Assembly: GCF_002886185.1 (NCBI RefSeq)
Contig: NZ_KZ614146.1
Span: 3,401,485-3,465,484, forward strand
DNA: 64,000 nt
Direction: 5' to 3'
Source: Salipaludibacillus neizhouensis
GTDB taxonomy: Bacteria; Bacillota; Bacilli; Bacillales; Salisediminibacteriaceae
In this document: in pieces, positions 9,218 to 18,785 of the stretch
Numbering within the stretch: position 1 is the first letter of the stretch
Layout: each line of letters begins with the position of its first letter
Translations under genes and position numbers: made by a program
The notes under the pieces: model-generated
The model's input: the letters and a program-made list of their open reading frames with translations, nothing else
What the model was told of the DNA's origin: nothing
Databases searched by the model: none

Positions 9218-9853
9218 TTAAGCTGTTTCTAAAGACTCCTTTTTTCTTTCAATTCTATTAATCGCAAGAAGTGAACACCATAAACTCAATGTAGCGAATC
9301 CGCTTCCAAAGTAGAACATCGTTAACCCAGGTAAAAAATTGAAAACATAATAAATGGCGCTAACTCCAACAGCCATAAAAATAATAATATGTGGATTGAT
9401 TAATGCAATGTAAAAAGCATGTTTAAAATAGTGGCTAAATTTCAAATCATATTGGACATAAATAGGTAGAATGATAAAGACGGTTGCAACATAGCATACA
9501 GCGATAAGTACCAGGGCAACAGAAAGGAAACTATGAAGATAACCTTCGATCGATCCTAAATACAAAAAATCTATATAAAGAATATATCCTGTCCCACCAA
9601 GAATAACTCCTAGTATATTCGACTTTAAGAATTCACTTTTAAATACTCTTGTAAATGTTTTAAAAATAGGAACTTGGTCATCTTTCACGATTAATTTTCT
9701 TATAATTGTAAACATCGCCACTGTTGCTGGCATGAATCCCAGTACAATACCTCCTAAAAAGGTGAACAATATCCATAGTAAATTGATATATGCCAGCCTC
9801 ATTAACCAATCAGAAATAACATAAAGCGGTGTATCGGTCCAATTTTTCTCCAC
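9218..9853 (-). CDS. YesL-like DUF624 membrane protein
   Basis: 211 residues with five to six predicted transmembrane helices and the DUF624 signature near the N-terminus (WLMRLAYINLLWILFTFLGG, then FMPATVAMFTIIRKLI). DUF624/YesL proteins commonly sit beside YesM/YesN sensors and carbohydrate ABC transporters in Bacillus; their role is unknown. Here it is the last gene of the minus-strand glycan locus, 17 bases after the unknown lipoprotein gene. The start is GTG with AAGGGGG upstream. Confidence 0.85.
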   Translation of the reverse strand: MEKNWTDTPLYVISDWLMRLAYINLLWILFTFLGGIVLGFMPATVAMFTIIRKLIVKDDQVPIFKTFTRVFKSEFLKSNILGVILGGTGYILYIDFLYLGSIEGYLHSFLSVALVLIAVCYVATVFIILPIYVQYDLKFSHYFKHAFYIALINPHIIIFMAVGVSAIYYVFNFLPGLTMFYFGSGFATLSLWCSLLAINRIERKKESLETA

Positions 9854-9870
9854 CTTTGTTCCCCCTTCAG

Positions 9871-10410
9871 TTAGTTATACATCTCCCCTAGTATTTCTAA
9901 CCCAAACTCATTAACAGGTCTATCCTTCATCATGACAGCTATGAAAGAAGAGGCGTGTTCAACATTCAATCCCTCGAATAGTGGCGAATCTGCATCTAAA
10001 GGGATTGCAAAAAGATGCTCTTTGCCCGTATTTTCATCCACTTCTATAAATTGATCGAAGTTATCTCCTAAAGATTCCTTATCAACAATCGAATCTAGTG
10101 GATGTAAAATTACTGAGTCAAATATTATAGGGTACATTGAGTTTTCAACAATATAAATATCACCGTCTCCTGCAACCATTTCCACTGTGAGTTTTTCTGA
10201 GGAAGGAAGAAACATATGCACATCCGTTGTCTGGTGTTCGTGACTCGAGGTGCCTCCCTCAAAAAAAGAGACGATATGATCATGTAAATCAAATGGAAGA
10301 TCAGTGAAGAACATGATGTCTAACGTGTGAACACTTTTTTCTTTATCTCCACACCCTGTTATAAAAGCAAAAGAAACAACGATAATCAATAACTGTACTG
10401 TTTTTTGCAT
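9871..10410 (-). CDS. Unknown lipoprotein of the glycan locus
   Basis: 179 residues with a type II signal peptide: MQKTVQLLIIVV..FITGCG, lipidation Cys at residue 20. The mature part starts HTLDIMFFTDLPFDLHDH and contains a YPIIFDSVILHPLDSIVD block. This loosely recalls the start and lobe boundary of a solute-binding protein but is far too short to be one. I do not recognise the family. It lies between GH3 and the YesL-type gene in one transcription unit, so it may help bind or sense the glycan at the membrane (inference). The ATG at 10408-10410 is chosen because AAAGGA lies ten bases upstream; the TTG three codons earlier sits too close to it. Confidence 0.7.
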   Translation of the reverse strand: MQKTVQLLIIVVSFAFITGCGDKEKSVHTLDIMFFTDLPFDLHDHIVSFFEGGTSSHEHQTTDVHMFLPSSEKLTVEMVAGDGDIYIVENSMYPIIFDSVILHPLDSIVDKESLGDNFDQFIEVDENTGKEHLFAIPLDADSPLFEGLNVEHASSFIAVMMKDRPVNEFGLEILGEMYN

Positions 10411-10469
10411 GGATCTCAAATCCTTTATAGTAGCACCTTCACAGAGAGAGTAAACGTACTACAGTATCA

Positions 10470-13277
10470 TTAAAACAAACGTAACCAGCTTACTTTAACA
10501 GCACCTTTTATAATGACATATACATGTTGACTCCCATTTACCTGTGATAAATCTACTTCTAGTTCCTGCCAACTATTCGACTTTTCAATGGAAACATTAC
10601 CAATTATTTTTCCATCTTGATTTCCAAGTCTGATCTCTATTTCTCCATTACTTGTGTTTGAATATACTTTAGTTTTGAATCGTGTTGTCCTTTCACCAAG
10701 ATCAACATCGTGAAAAGCTATCCAACTCTCTTTCTCTGACGGACGTACACAGTATTCCTTTCCTTCCCCTTCGTCCAAGATAACATTCGTGTAGTCATCA
10801 TAATTTATCGCTTTAATACCATTAGACATTTTTCGTAAAGGAATTGTTTCTCCTTCAACATTCAAATCGACTTCTGCTATTATATTTGCTGAAGAACTCC
10901 CTATCATTAACGTGTAAGTGTCTTTTTCCACACAATATCTTTCTCGCGTCACATCCCAAATTTCCAACTCCGAAATAGGTAGTGTAAATTCTACACGTTT
11001 ACTTTCCCCTGCTTTTAGAAAAATCCTGTTGAATCCTTTTAATGTCTTTATTGGTCGCTTCACACGAGATTTATTCGCTTTAACATATAGCTGAACGACT
11101 TCTTCACCAGCCACTGCACCACTATTTTCAACATCAACCGTTATTGTCACTTCGCTGCCTAATTTAACATTTCTCTTACTTAGGACCACCCTACTATATT
11201 TAAAATCAGTATAGCTTAATCCATGACCAAAAGGATAAAGGACTTCGCCATCAAAGTATTGGTACGTTCGTTTCCCCTTTATAACATCATAATCCTTGAT
11301 ATCCGGTAGCTGTTCTATGGAACGGTACCAGGTCATACTCAACCTTCCAGCAGGATTATAATCCCCGAAAAGCACATCAGCAACAGCAGAGCCTAACTCA
11401 GGCCCCGCATGAGATGTATACATGACTCCTGGAATATTCTCTTCACACCAATTTACTGCATAAGGATAACTCCCTACTATGACTACAACCGTGTTAGGAT
11501 TGACTTCCTTGACAGAACGAATAAGCTCTTCTTGAGCCGGTGGTAAAATGATATCATCCCGATCAATTTCTTCTTTCCCGTTAATAAATGGATTATTCCC
11601 CACAAATACCACAGCTGTATCTGCCTCTGCAGATGCTTTTATCGCTTCTGCGAGGCCATCTATTACCATTTCCACGTGATAGTAATCTGATCCTAGAGTA
11701 TCTCCACTATCTTGTACAAAAAGCCGTCTATCTTTTCTAGCACTAATTGCTTTTCCATTCCATGATGTTAACCGGTGATTGTTCCCTTCTCCTTCAAAGC
11801 TAACTATTTCCTTTACAAACCACCCACGGGTTTCTTCTGCAGTAGCCGTAAGTGATTCATCTCCAGCAGTCACAAACTTACCAGTAGTTAGTGATTTCAA
11901 TGTTTGACTTCCAAAGCCCCAATCGATCAGTTCGAACAATTCTGCTTCTTCCGCATTTTCTTGATTTGCTACGAGAGCTTTTTCTTCCGAGCCATCAAGA
12001 GTGATATATTGACCCGTATGTTTTGAACGGATACGGACACACTTACTACCATTTTTTAAAACAACATTGTCACGCCCAATCTTGTTTTGAATACCTTCTA
12101 GAGGAGTCACCCGATATGTAGGCGTTCCACTATACCAGTCAATATGAACCTCATTTGCTAACGGTCCGATAACAGCAACCGAGTTAGTTTTTTCTTTATT
12201 CAATGGTAGGATCCCATCGTTTTTTAATAACACTATTTGCTCCTGTGCTGCACGATATGATAATTGCAAATGTTCAGGCGCGAGTAATGTTGATTCTGAG
12301 ATATGTGCATATGGATTTTTATCTGGATCAAATTCACCAAGGCGGAATCTTACCCCAAAAGCATTATTTAAAGCAATGTCTAAGTCGCTCTCTTCTAACA
12401 AATCCTGTTCTATCGCATTACGAATAGCTTTGATTGAAATTTCTGCATCATCTGTAATACTATCTACTCCACTTTTAATCGTGCTTGCCAATGCCTTCGC
12501 ATAGTGATCGTAATATTTGTGATCATTGACAATTCCTAATACATCTCCTGCATCACTTACAATAAAACCATCCATTCCCCATTCATCTTTGACGATTTCT
12601 TTCACATAAGGATGTAAAAGGGCAGGTGTTCCATTAATGGAATTATACGCAGTCATCATCGACTTCGCCTTCCCTTCCACTATCGCAGGTTTAAATGCTT
12701 TCAAGTAATATTCATACATATTTCGTGGATCTATACTAGCTGAGCACGATCCACGATCAATTTCGTTATTATTACCTAAAAAATGCTTTAATGTTGCCAC
12801 TGATTTAAAGAAAACTGGATCATCACCTTGCATACCTTTTACTAATTCTTTCGTTAATTGACCTGTTAATTCCGGATCCTCTCCATAGGATTCCTCAGTT
12901 CTCCCCCATCTAGGATCCCTTTCCATGTCCACGGTCGGTGCCCAAAGAGTAAGGCCGTTCACGGTTGGTTCCTTTTGAAAAAATACTCGTGCTTCATCAC
13001 CAATAACTGTTCCAATTTTCTTCATTAATACTGGATTCCACGTATTCGAAAGCCCAATATTTTGTGGGAAAACAGTTGCTTCTCCTAGCCAAGCAATACC
13101 GTGAGCAGCTTCAGTCCCTTGTTTATAAGCACCTACTCCAAGCCTAGAAACTTCTGGCTGGTGTTGCATCATTAGCTCAATTTTTTCATCAAGAGTAAAT
13201 CGTGAAACTAAGTCTTTCACTCTTTCATCAAATGGTAAATCTGAATTTTGGTAACTATATTTTTCTGTTTCCGGCAA
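10470..13277 (-). CDS. GH3 beta-glycosidase with inserted beta-trefoil-like domain and C-terminal CBM6-like domain
   Basis: 935 residues, with no signal peptide, so probably cytoplasmic. The N-terminal GH3 barrel has the nucleophile D242 in GFIVSDAGDV. The GH3 C-terminal sandwich is interrupted at about 410-530 by a module with repeated strands (CVRIRSKHTGQYITLDG, LKSLTTGKFVTAGDE, RLTSWNGKAISARKDR) that reads like a fascin/ricin-type beta-trefoil. The sandwich resumes with VVFVGNNPF and the KEEIDRDDI loop expected to carry the acid/base. A fibronectin-III-like domain (about 690-790) and a CBM6-like end (about 815-935, INYDDYTNV..ESWIAFHDVDLG..) follow. Activity is probably beta-glucosidase or beta-xylosidase; with GH31 upstream it would suit stepwise xyloglucan oligosaccharide breakdown. 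The start is TTG, six bases after AAGGAGAG. Confidence 0.88.
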   Translation of the reverse strand: MPETEKYSYQNSDLPFDERVKDLVSRFTLDEKIELMMQHQPEVSRLGVGAYKQGTEAAHGIAWLGEATVFPQNIGLSNTWNPVLMKKIGTVIGDEARVFFQKEPTVNGLTLWAPTVDMERDPRWGRTEESYGEDPELTGQLTKELVKGMQGDDPVFFKSVATLKHFLGNNNEIDRGSCSASIDPRNMYEYYLKAFKPAIVEGKAKSMMTAYNSINGTPALLHPYVKEIVKDEWGMDGFIVSDAGDVLGIVNDHKYYDHYAKALASTIKSGVDSITDDAEISIKAIRNAIEQDLLEESDLDIALNNAFGVRFRLGEFDPDKNPYAHISESTLLAPEHLQLSYRAAQEQIVLLKNDGILPLNKEKTNSVAVIGPLANEVHIDWYSGTPTYRVTPLEGIQNKIGRDNVVLKNGSKCVRIRSKHTGQYITLDGSEEKALVANQENAEEAELFELIDWGFGSQTLKSLTTGKFVTAGDESLTATAEETRGWFVKEIVSFEGEGNNHRLTSWNGKAISARKDRRLFVQDSGDTLGSDYYHVEMVIDGLAEAIKASAEADTAVVFVGNNPFINGKEEIDRDDIILPPAQEELIRSVKEVNPNTVVVIVGSYPYAVNWCEENIPGVMYTSHAGPELGSAVADVLFGDYNPAGRLSMTWYRSIEQLPDIKDYDVIKGKRTYQYFDGEVLYPFGHGLSYTDFKYSRVVLSKRNVKLGSEVTITVDVENSGAVAGEEVVQLYVKANKSRVKRPIKTLKGFNRIFLKAGESKRVEFTLPISELEIWDVTRERYCVEKDTYTLMIGSSSANIIAEVDLNVEGETIPLRKMSNGIKAINYDDYTNVILDEGEGKEYCVRPSEKESWIAFHDVDLGERTTRFKTKVYSNTSNGEIEIRLGNQDGKIIGNVSIEKSNSWQELEVDLSQVNGSQHVYVIIKGAVKVSWLRLF

Positions 13278-13291
13278 GATAATCTCTCCTT

Positions 13292-13402
13292 AAGAAAAAC
13301 GGCATAGCCGTCTTTTATTAAATGCAGCGTCAGCTTCCACCGCCATCTTTTAAGTAGCAAGGGTGGGGTTCCCTTGATACTTGCGGTGTGAAGGTAGCTG
13401 CC
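13292..13402 (+). repeat. Structured dispersed repeat, copy B
   Basis: A small hairpin ACGGC-ata-GCCGT and CTTTTATTAAAT lead into the long inverted arms at 13324-13343 (GCAGC..AGCTTCCACCGC) and 13383-13401 (GCGGTGTGAAG..GCTGC). GCAAGGG/CCCTTG can pair in the centre. Relative to copies C-E, several base pairs change on both sides (ACGC/GCGT to ACGGC/GCCGT; A-T to G-C at the arm ends; CTTTCGCCAC/GTGGCGTAAAG to CTTCCACCGC/GCGGTGTGAAG), so the fold is conserved rather than the sequence. It fills the gap between GH31 and GH3. Confidence 0.75.
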
Positions 13403-13467
13403 AATTTTATAAATTCTTATCTCTTAAAAAAAACTACGAACATCGTCTATTTATTATGTTAAACGTA

Positions 13468-13481
13468 TAAATACGCTTACA
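13468..13481 (-). promoter_or_regulatory. Weak cre-like site upstream of GH3
   Basis: On the minus strand the sequence is TGTAAGCGTATTTA. The left half matches the CcpA cre consensus (TGNAANCG) but the right half does not. It lies about 190 bases upstream of the GH3 start. This is a low-confidence candidate. Confidence 0.25.
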
Positions 13482-13596
13482 ATATCGAAACTTTTCTTCT
13501 GAAACTCAAATGAAAGCTAGAGACACTCTTTCGAGATCCTCGCTAGTTTTCAACTTATAACATTGTTTTATATGTCCTCGGCTAATTAACTGTCTC

Positions 13597-15924
13597 TTAA
13601 TCTTCCAAAGGTATAACAAAGTATGTTTGATCACCTTCTGGTATGAGAAGTTTTATACCTAAAGAAGTTTTTTCGATAATTGTACCTTGGACTGAACCCA
13701 CTGTATGAAAGCCTCTCAGCACCACACTCCATGGTTTCGAAGGTTGCTTGTTTAAACTAACTGTGATCGCATCCTCTTGTTTCGTCATTGTTACGGTGAA
13801 TTCTTCTTCACCCTTAACATTAGTAACCGTGGTTGTAGCACTTTTTTTCAGTTGAAACACGTGCAATTCAACATTCTCGGCATAATCATAATCTGGTCTC
13901 GAATTTTCTGCTCCAATTGCAACAACCGCATTAGGTCGTACAAATAGTGGGAGACTCAAATAATCATGTTTTTCCTTGAACCAAGTACCACCTTGAACCG
14001 TTTCATTTGTAAAATAATTCGTCCATGTTCCTTTAGGTAAATAATAGGAAACGACTCCGTCTTCATTAAAAATAGGTGCAACTAATAATGAGTCACCGAA
14101 CATATATTGACGGTCTAAATGGTCACATGTGGGATCATTGGAAAATTCAAGTAGCATTGCTCGCATTATTGGTAGGCCGATATCAGCAGAATGAACGGCA
14201 GATTGATATAAATATGGCATTAATTTGCATTTTAATTTTGTGAAATGCCTGACCACTTCAACAGACTCCTCGTCGTAAAGCCACGGGACACGATATGATG
14301 TACTTCCATGCAGCCTGCTATGGCTGGAAAGTAAGCCGAAAGCCGCCCATCGTTTATATAAATCAGCTGGAGCTGTACTTTCAAATCCTCCGATATCATG
14401 GCTCCAAAAGCCAAAACCCGATAATCCTAGAGATAATCCACCACGAAGACTTTCCGCCATCGATTCATAAGTTGCGTTACAATCACCGCCCCAATGTACT
14501 GGAAATTTTTGACCTCCAGCTGTGGCTGAACGAGCAAATAATGTCGCTTCTCCCTTACCTAGCTTATCTTCCAATAATTCAAATACCTTTTTGTTATAGA
14601 TAAAAGAATAATAGTTGTGCATTTTTTCAGGACTGGAACCATCATGGTAAACAACGTCCGTAGGAATTCTTTCACCAAAGTCGGTTTTAAAGCTATCTAC
14701 GCCCATGTCTAATAGTTTGTTTAAATGCCCGTTGTACCAGTCACATGCCTGTGGATTTGTAAAATCTACGATTCCCATTCCTGGCTGCCACTTATCCCAT
14801 TGCCAAACATCTCCGTTGGCTCTCTTTAATAAATATCCTTTTTCCACTGCTTCATCAAAAAGATGGGATTGTTGCGAAATATAAGGATTAATCCATACAC
14901 ATATCTTCAATCCTTTCTCCTTTAATCGAGTCAACATCCCTTGAGGATCCGGAAAAACATTTTTATCCCATTCAAAATCACACCACTTTAATGCTTCCAT
15001 CCAAAAACAATCAAAATGAAAAACACTCAATGGTAAATCTCTTTCTGACATGCCATCTACAAAGCTATTAACTGTAGCTTCGTCATAGTCAGTAGTAAAT
15101 GAGGTTGTCAGCCATAACCCAAAAGACCACGCAGGTGGTAAAGCTGGCTTACCAGTCAAAGAAGTATAGTTTTCTAATACTTTTTTTGTTGAACCTCCAC
15201 CAATAATGAAATACTCCAATGATTCTCCTTCGACGCTAAATTGCACCTTTGATACTTTTTCAGAGGCCACTTCAAAAGAAACATTTTCAGGATGGTTTAC
15301 AAATACTCCGTATCCCTGATTAGATAAATAGAAAGGAATGTTTTTATAGGATTGTTCAGAACTAGTTCCGCCATCTTTATTCCACGTGTCTACCACTTGA
15401 CCATTTTTAACAAATGCAGTAAATCTTTCACCGAGACCATATACATTTTCACTAACCGATAAATCAAGTTCTTCGCGCATATATGTAGCCTTATCTACGC
15501 CAGTAACATGAGCCATCCCTTTAAATCCGCTGCCTGTTATACGTTTATGATCATTGAAGAATTGTACTCCCCAACCGTTTAATTTATCCAATTCTACTGC
15601 CAGACTTCCACTTTTTAGAGAAATTTTCTCGACCGTTTCCTGAATATCTACAGCCACATTTTCCTGAGCGTTGATTGAGAACTCAGGCCCTCTTTTTTTA
15701 ATTCCTTTATGATGAACAACTTTAACACGAATCACTTCCTCCATAGGAGATGAATAGTTCACCGTTAATACCGGTAGATCAAGTTGCGCTGACCTTCTGC
15801 TTACATCTTCTGGTGTAGCTAGTACGCTTAACGATTTGTCATCATAAGAGGATTGAAATAAATAAGCTGCGCTAATAAGGTCATATCCCTCTTTAATTAA
15901 CCAGTTACCATCTGTAAATTTCAT
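13597..15924 (-). CDS. yicI: GH31 alpha-xylosidase (YicI-type)
   Basis: 775 residues, no signal peptide, cytoplasmic. An N-terminal beta-sandwich is followed by the GH31 barrel with FHFDCFWM and PDPQGML, the nucleophile D415 in KTDFGERIP and the acid/base D481 in HWGGDC. These positions agree with YicI (D416/D482). FGERIPTD after the nucleophile is the signature that separates alpha-xylosidases from alpha-glucosidases in the family. A C-terminal sandwich follows from about 580. It removes terminal alpha-xylose from isoprimeverose-like or xyloglucan oligosaccharides. It lies 77 bases after the solute-binding protein gene in the same operon. The start ATG has AGGAG ten bases upstream. Confidence 0.93.
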   Translation of the reverse strand: MKFTDGNWLIKEGYDLISAAYLFQSSYDDKSLSVLATPEDVSRRSAQLDLPVLTVNYSSPMEEVIRVKVVHHKGIKKRGPEFSINAQENVAVDIQETVEKISLKSGSLAVELDKLNGWGVQFFNDHKRITGSGFKGMAHVTGVDKATYMREELDLSVSENVYGLGERFTAFVKNGQVVDTWNKDGGTSSEQSYKNIPFYLSNQGYGVFVNHPENVSFEVASEKVSKVQFSVEGESLEYFIIGGGSTKKVLENYTSLTGKPALPPAWSFGLWLTTSFTTDYDEATVNSFVDGMSERDLPLSVFHFDCFWMEALKWCDFEWDKNVFPDPQGMLTRLKEKGLKICVWINPYISQQSHLFDEAVEKGYLLKRANGDVWQWDKWQPGMGIVDFTNPQACDWYNGHLNKLLDMGVDSFKTDFGERIPTDVVYHDGSSPEKMHNYYSFIYNKKVFELLEDKLGKGEATLFARSATAGGQKFPVHWGGDCNATYESMAESLRGGLSLGLSGFGFWSHDIGGFESTAPADLYKRWAAFGLLSSHSRLHGSTSYRVPWLYDEESVEVVRHFTKLKCKLMPYLYQSAVHSADIGLPIMRAMLLEFSNDPTCDHLDRQYMFGDSLLVAPIFNEDGVVSYYLPKGTWTNYFTNETVQGGTWFKEKHDYLSLPLFVRPNAVVAIGAENSRPDYDYAENVELHVFQLKKSATTTVTNVKGEEEFTVTMTKQEDAITVSLNKQPSKPWSVVLRGFHTVGSVQGTIIEKTSLGIKLLIPEGDQTYFVIPLED

Positions 15925-16001
15925 AATCTCAAGACTCCTATTCTAAAGATTGGACCCTATGAAATCACAGGGTCCTTCTATTTTTAGTTGCATTATTACA
16001 G

Positions 16002-17705
16002 TTACTCTTCGTCCCACAATTCAATTCTTTTTTGAATCAGTTTAGTAAATTCCTGCTCCATCTCTTCCACGCCATGACCTTCTAATTCCTCCATAAAACG
16101 GTCATATACCTCATCAAATTCATCTTCGTCAGCTAAAATCGCCTCTGGTATTCGCGTCATCATTGTATCTTCCGCTCGTTGGAATGGAACAGCGATTGGT
16201 GAATCTGAGCTCCAATTTATTTCCCAACCTGCTCCCCAAGGTTTCACAGGGAATTCATCTGATGAGGGAAAGAGATCTGCCCATATTTCTGCATCATAAG
16301 CCGCCAGAACCTCTTTTTCTTTGTCTGTATAATCCTCAACTACCGTTTCCGGAGTATTAATTGTGAAAGGTTGACCTTCTGAATCCAGGACGCCATCTCC
16401 ATAGTTCGGACCATATGCTGTAAAAACATTTATACCTGTTCTTTCATTAAATTTACTATCACTTAAACGCTCTTCCCGTTGTTCTTCTGTAAGATGACGA
16501 TTTCCTTCATCATCATATTGATAATGTTCGCCTTCAATTCCCCAGTTGTTTAAGATTTGAGCTTCCTCTGAAGCCATCCAGTCCAGGAATTTAATAGCAC
16601 GAACTGGGTCAGGGTTATCAACTGTGATCCCAATTCCCCATTCTGCTAAATAACCAGCGTCTTGAAAGTTTGCTTGTTTAAATGTGTCATCTAAGGTTAC
16701 AGGGTAAATTCCGTGCATTCTTTCTTGCTTCCCGTCTTCTCGGAGAGCTGTTTGTGCATCAGCTATAGACCATTCAGCATCTATCATTCCAAGAACACGC
16801 CCAGAAGATATTTTAGAAATATACTGATCTTCCTGCTGTACAAAAGTTTCCGGATCTAGTAATCCTTCGTTGTTCATATGATTTAACCAGCGGAAATACT
16901 CACGCTCTTCTGGTCTTCGATAATGTAAAATTGCTTCTTGAGTTTCATGATCAATAAACCATTCTCCATCATCAGATCCGCCTGTGGCAAAAAAAGCGGG
17001 GTTTGTCACAGAGATAAGCATGCGCCAATCATCAGCAAGTAGAGATAATGGTATTGTCGGTTGCCCATCAATTTCCGGATACATTTCATAGTATTCCGCG
17101 ATAGCATTTTCAAAGTCTTCCAATGTATTAATTTCCGGATAGCCTAACTCTTCTACGACAGCATGCTGTAACCAAAATCCATTTCCTGGAGACCAATACT
17201 CTTGATCAACGCCGTTCGTTCCTAGGAAGTAAATAGCATCATCATCCTCACTCCAAGTCATCCGATCCAAATAGTCACCATATACCTCTTTAATATTCGG
17301 TCCATGTTCTTCAATTAATGGACGTAAATCTACCATTGCTCCTGCATCCACCATTAATCCGCCATCACCTTTAGGTAAGATAAAATCAGGATAATCACCA
17401 CTCGCAGCGAACAAAGAGATTCTTTCAGCAGGATCACCAAGTGCAAAATCAGCATCTAGGGATACTCCTGTAGCATTTAAAATCTCTTGACCAACTGGAC
17501 TGTCCATCCCATTCCAACTTGGATTGTCATCCGCTGCAAATACTGAAAATTCGATTTCTGAGTCACTCATTTCATCATTGCTAGTCTCATTGTCGCCATC
17601 ATTATTGTTCGTTGATGTTTCTTCAGAATTACTGCATGCTGGAACGAATAAAAATAAACTCACAATGATAAAAACTCCATAAAACCCCTTATACTTTCTA
17701 CTCAT
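16002..17705 (-). CDS. Sugar ABC transporter substrate-binding lipoprotein (LplA-like)
   Basis: 567 residues, an extracellular solute-binding lipoprotein of the large (LplA/YtcQ) type. The signal peptide ends in FVPAC, with lipidation Cys24, followed by an acidic Asn/Asp/Ser/Glu-rich linker. The mature protein has features of this family: SGDYPDFILPKGD, WLQHAVVEELGYPEINTLEDF, and the second-lobe block FLDWMASEEAQILNNWGIEG. It is strongly acidic overall. It is paired with the two permease genes upstream (17864-19748). As usual for this class the operon contains no ATPase, so a shared MsmX-type ATPase elsewhere is expected. The likely substrate is the oligosaccharide cleaved by the downstream GH31 and GH3 enzymes. 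Confidence 0.9.
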   Translation of the reverse strand: MSRKYKGFYGVFIIVSLFLFVPACSNSEETSTNNNDGDNETSNDEMSDSEIEFSVFAADDNPSWNGMDSPVGQEILNATGVSLDADFALGDPAERISLFAASGDYPDFILPKGDGGLMVDAGAMVDLRPLIEEHGPNIKEVYGDYLDRMTWSEDDDAIYFLGTNGVDQEYWSPGNGFWLQHAVVEELGYPEINTLEDFENAIAEYYEMYPEIDGQPTIPLSLLADDWRMLISVTNPAFFATGGSDDGEWFIDHETQEAILHYRRPEEREYFRWLNHMNNEGLLDPETFVQQEDQYISKISSGRVLGMIDAEWSIADAQTALREDGKQERMHGIYPVTLDDTFKQANFQDAGYLAEWGIGITVDNPDPVRAIKFLDWMASEEAQILNNWGIEGEHYQYDDEGNRHLTEEQREERLSDSKFNERTGINVFTAYGPNYGDGVLDSEGQPFTINTPETVVEDYTDKEKEVLAAYDAEIWADLFPSSDEFPVKPWGAGWEINWSSDSPIAVPFQRAEDTMMTRIPEAILADEDEFDEVYDRFMEELEGHGVEEMEQEFTKLIQKRIELWDEE

Positions 17706-17747
17706 TTGATAATCCCCCTTAAATTTTTAACTGAAATTAAAGTGTTT

Positions 17748-17852
17748 TAAAACGCGTAGCGTCTTTTATTAAATACAGCGTGATCTTTCGCCACAATCAT
17801 TTACGTGTCAAGGGTAGATTTCCCTTGATACGCGTGGCGTAAAGATAGCTGT
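17748..17852 (+). repeat. Structured dispersed repeat, copy C
   Basis: AAAACGCGTAGCGT and CTTTTATTAAAT precede the left arm at 17775-17794 (ACAGCGTGATCTTTCGCCAC). The complementary right arm is at 17834-17852 (GTGGCGTAAAGATAGCTGT). Between them GTGTCAAGGG/CCCTTGATAC forms an inner stem. It lies between the solute-binding protein and permease genes, antisense to their transcription. Confidence 0.8.
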
Positions 17853-17863
17853 CAATACCTAAA

Positions 17864-18772
17864 TTACTTCACCGCTCCAAGTGTCATCCCTTTCACAAAA
17901 TATTTTTGTAAAAATGGATAGACAATTAAAATCGGTACCATCGTTACAATCGTAATTGCCATTCTCACTGATTCAGGAGAAACTCTGTTGGTCTGATCTG
18001 CAGTCCCTCTGACCGAATCCATCCCTGCCCCAGCCGAGGTAGAAGTACTTTCTAATATTTTCATTAGCTCATATTGTAAGGTTGTTAACGATTCGTTTGT
18101 ACTATTGTAAATATAGGTATCAAACCACATATTCCACTGCATGACGGCAATAAACAACGCGATTGTAGCTAAGACAGGCTTACATATTGGCAAGATAATT
18201 TTCCAATAGATTGTAAAGTCATTGGCACCATCAATTTTAGCTGACTCTTGTAACGCCACTGGTAAATTATCCATAAATGATCGAATTATTATGACATTCC
18301 AAGCACTTATTAATAACGGGAAAATATAGACAGCAAATGTGTTTATCAGCTCTAAATCACGCATTAACATGTAAGTTGGAATTAATCCCCCACTAAAAAA
18401 CATTGTCAACACGATAGCAATAGAAACAAACTTTTTAGCTTGAAAATCTTGGCGACTTAACGTATATGCAACCATCGAACACGCAATCAAACCGAGTACA
18501 GTTCCAATAACTGTCCTTAATACAGAATTCATAAAGCCCGTGATTAAGGTGTCATATTGCATAATCACAGCATAGTTATTTAGAGTGAATTCTCGTGGCC
18601 AAGCGTAAATCCCTCCACGGACAGTGTCTGTTGAATCATTTAGAGAAATAGCCAATACGTTTAAGAACGGGTAAAGCATGATTGTGACAATAACTCCCAT
18701 AAAAATATAGTTACAAATATCAAACATTCGTTCAGGCAACGTTACTCGATCTAGTTTCATATTTTTCATCAT
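17864..18772 (-). CDS. Carbohydrate ABC transporter permease (LplC/YtcP-like)
   Basis: 302 residues with six predicted transmembrane helices, a binding-protein-dependent permease. The EAA loop is ALQESAKIDGANDFTIYWKIILPICKP and the C-terminus is the family-typical QKYFVKGMTLGAVK. It forms a heterodimer with the permease encoded 13 bases upstream and would serve the solute-binding protein at 16002-17705. GGAGGTGAAGTA precedes the first of two adjacent ATG codons. Confidence 0.92.
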   Translation of the reverse strand: MMKNMKLDRVTLPERMFDICNYIFMGVIVTIMLYPFLNVLAISLNDSTDTVRGGIYAWPREFTLNNYAVIMQYDTLITGFMNSVLRTVIGTVLGLIACSMVAYTLSRQDFQAKKFVSIAIVLTMFFSGGLIPTYMLMRDLELINTFAVYIFPLLISAWNVIIIRSFMDNLPVALQESAKIDGANDFTIYWKIILPICKPVLATIALFIAVMQWNMWFDTYIYNSTNESLTTLQYELMKILESTSTSAGAGMDSVRGTADQTNRVSPESVRMAITIVTMVPILIVYPFLQKYFVKGMTLGAVK

Positions 18773-18785
18773 TACTTCACCTCCG

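Noticed and set aside
13324..13401. Simple rho-independent terminator between GH31 and GH3
   Set aside because: The hairpin is long with interruptions, is oriented like copies C-E, and lacks a T-tract on the minus strand; it is a repeat copy, though it may slow transcription.
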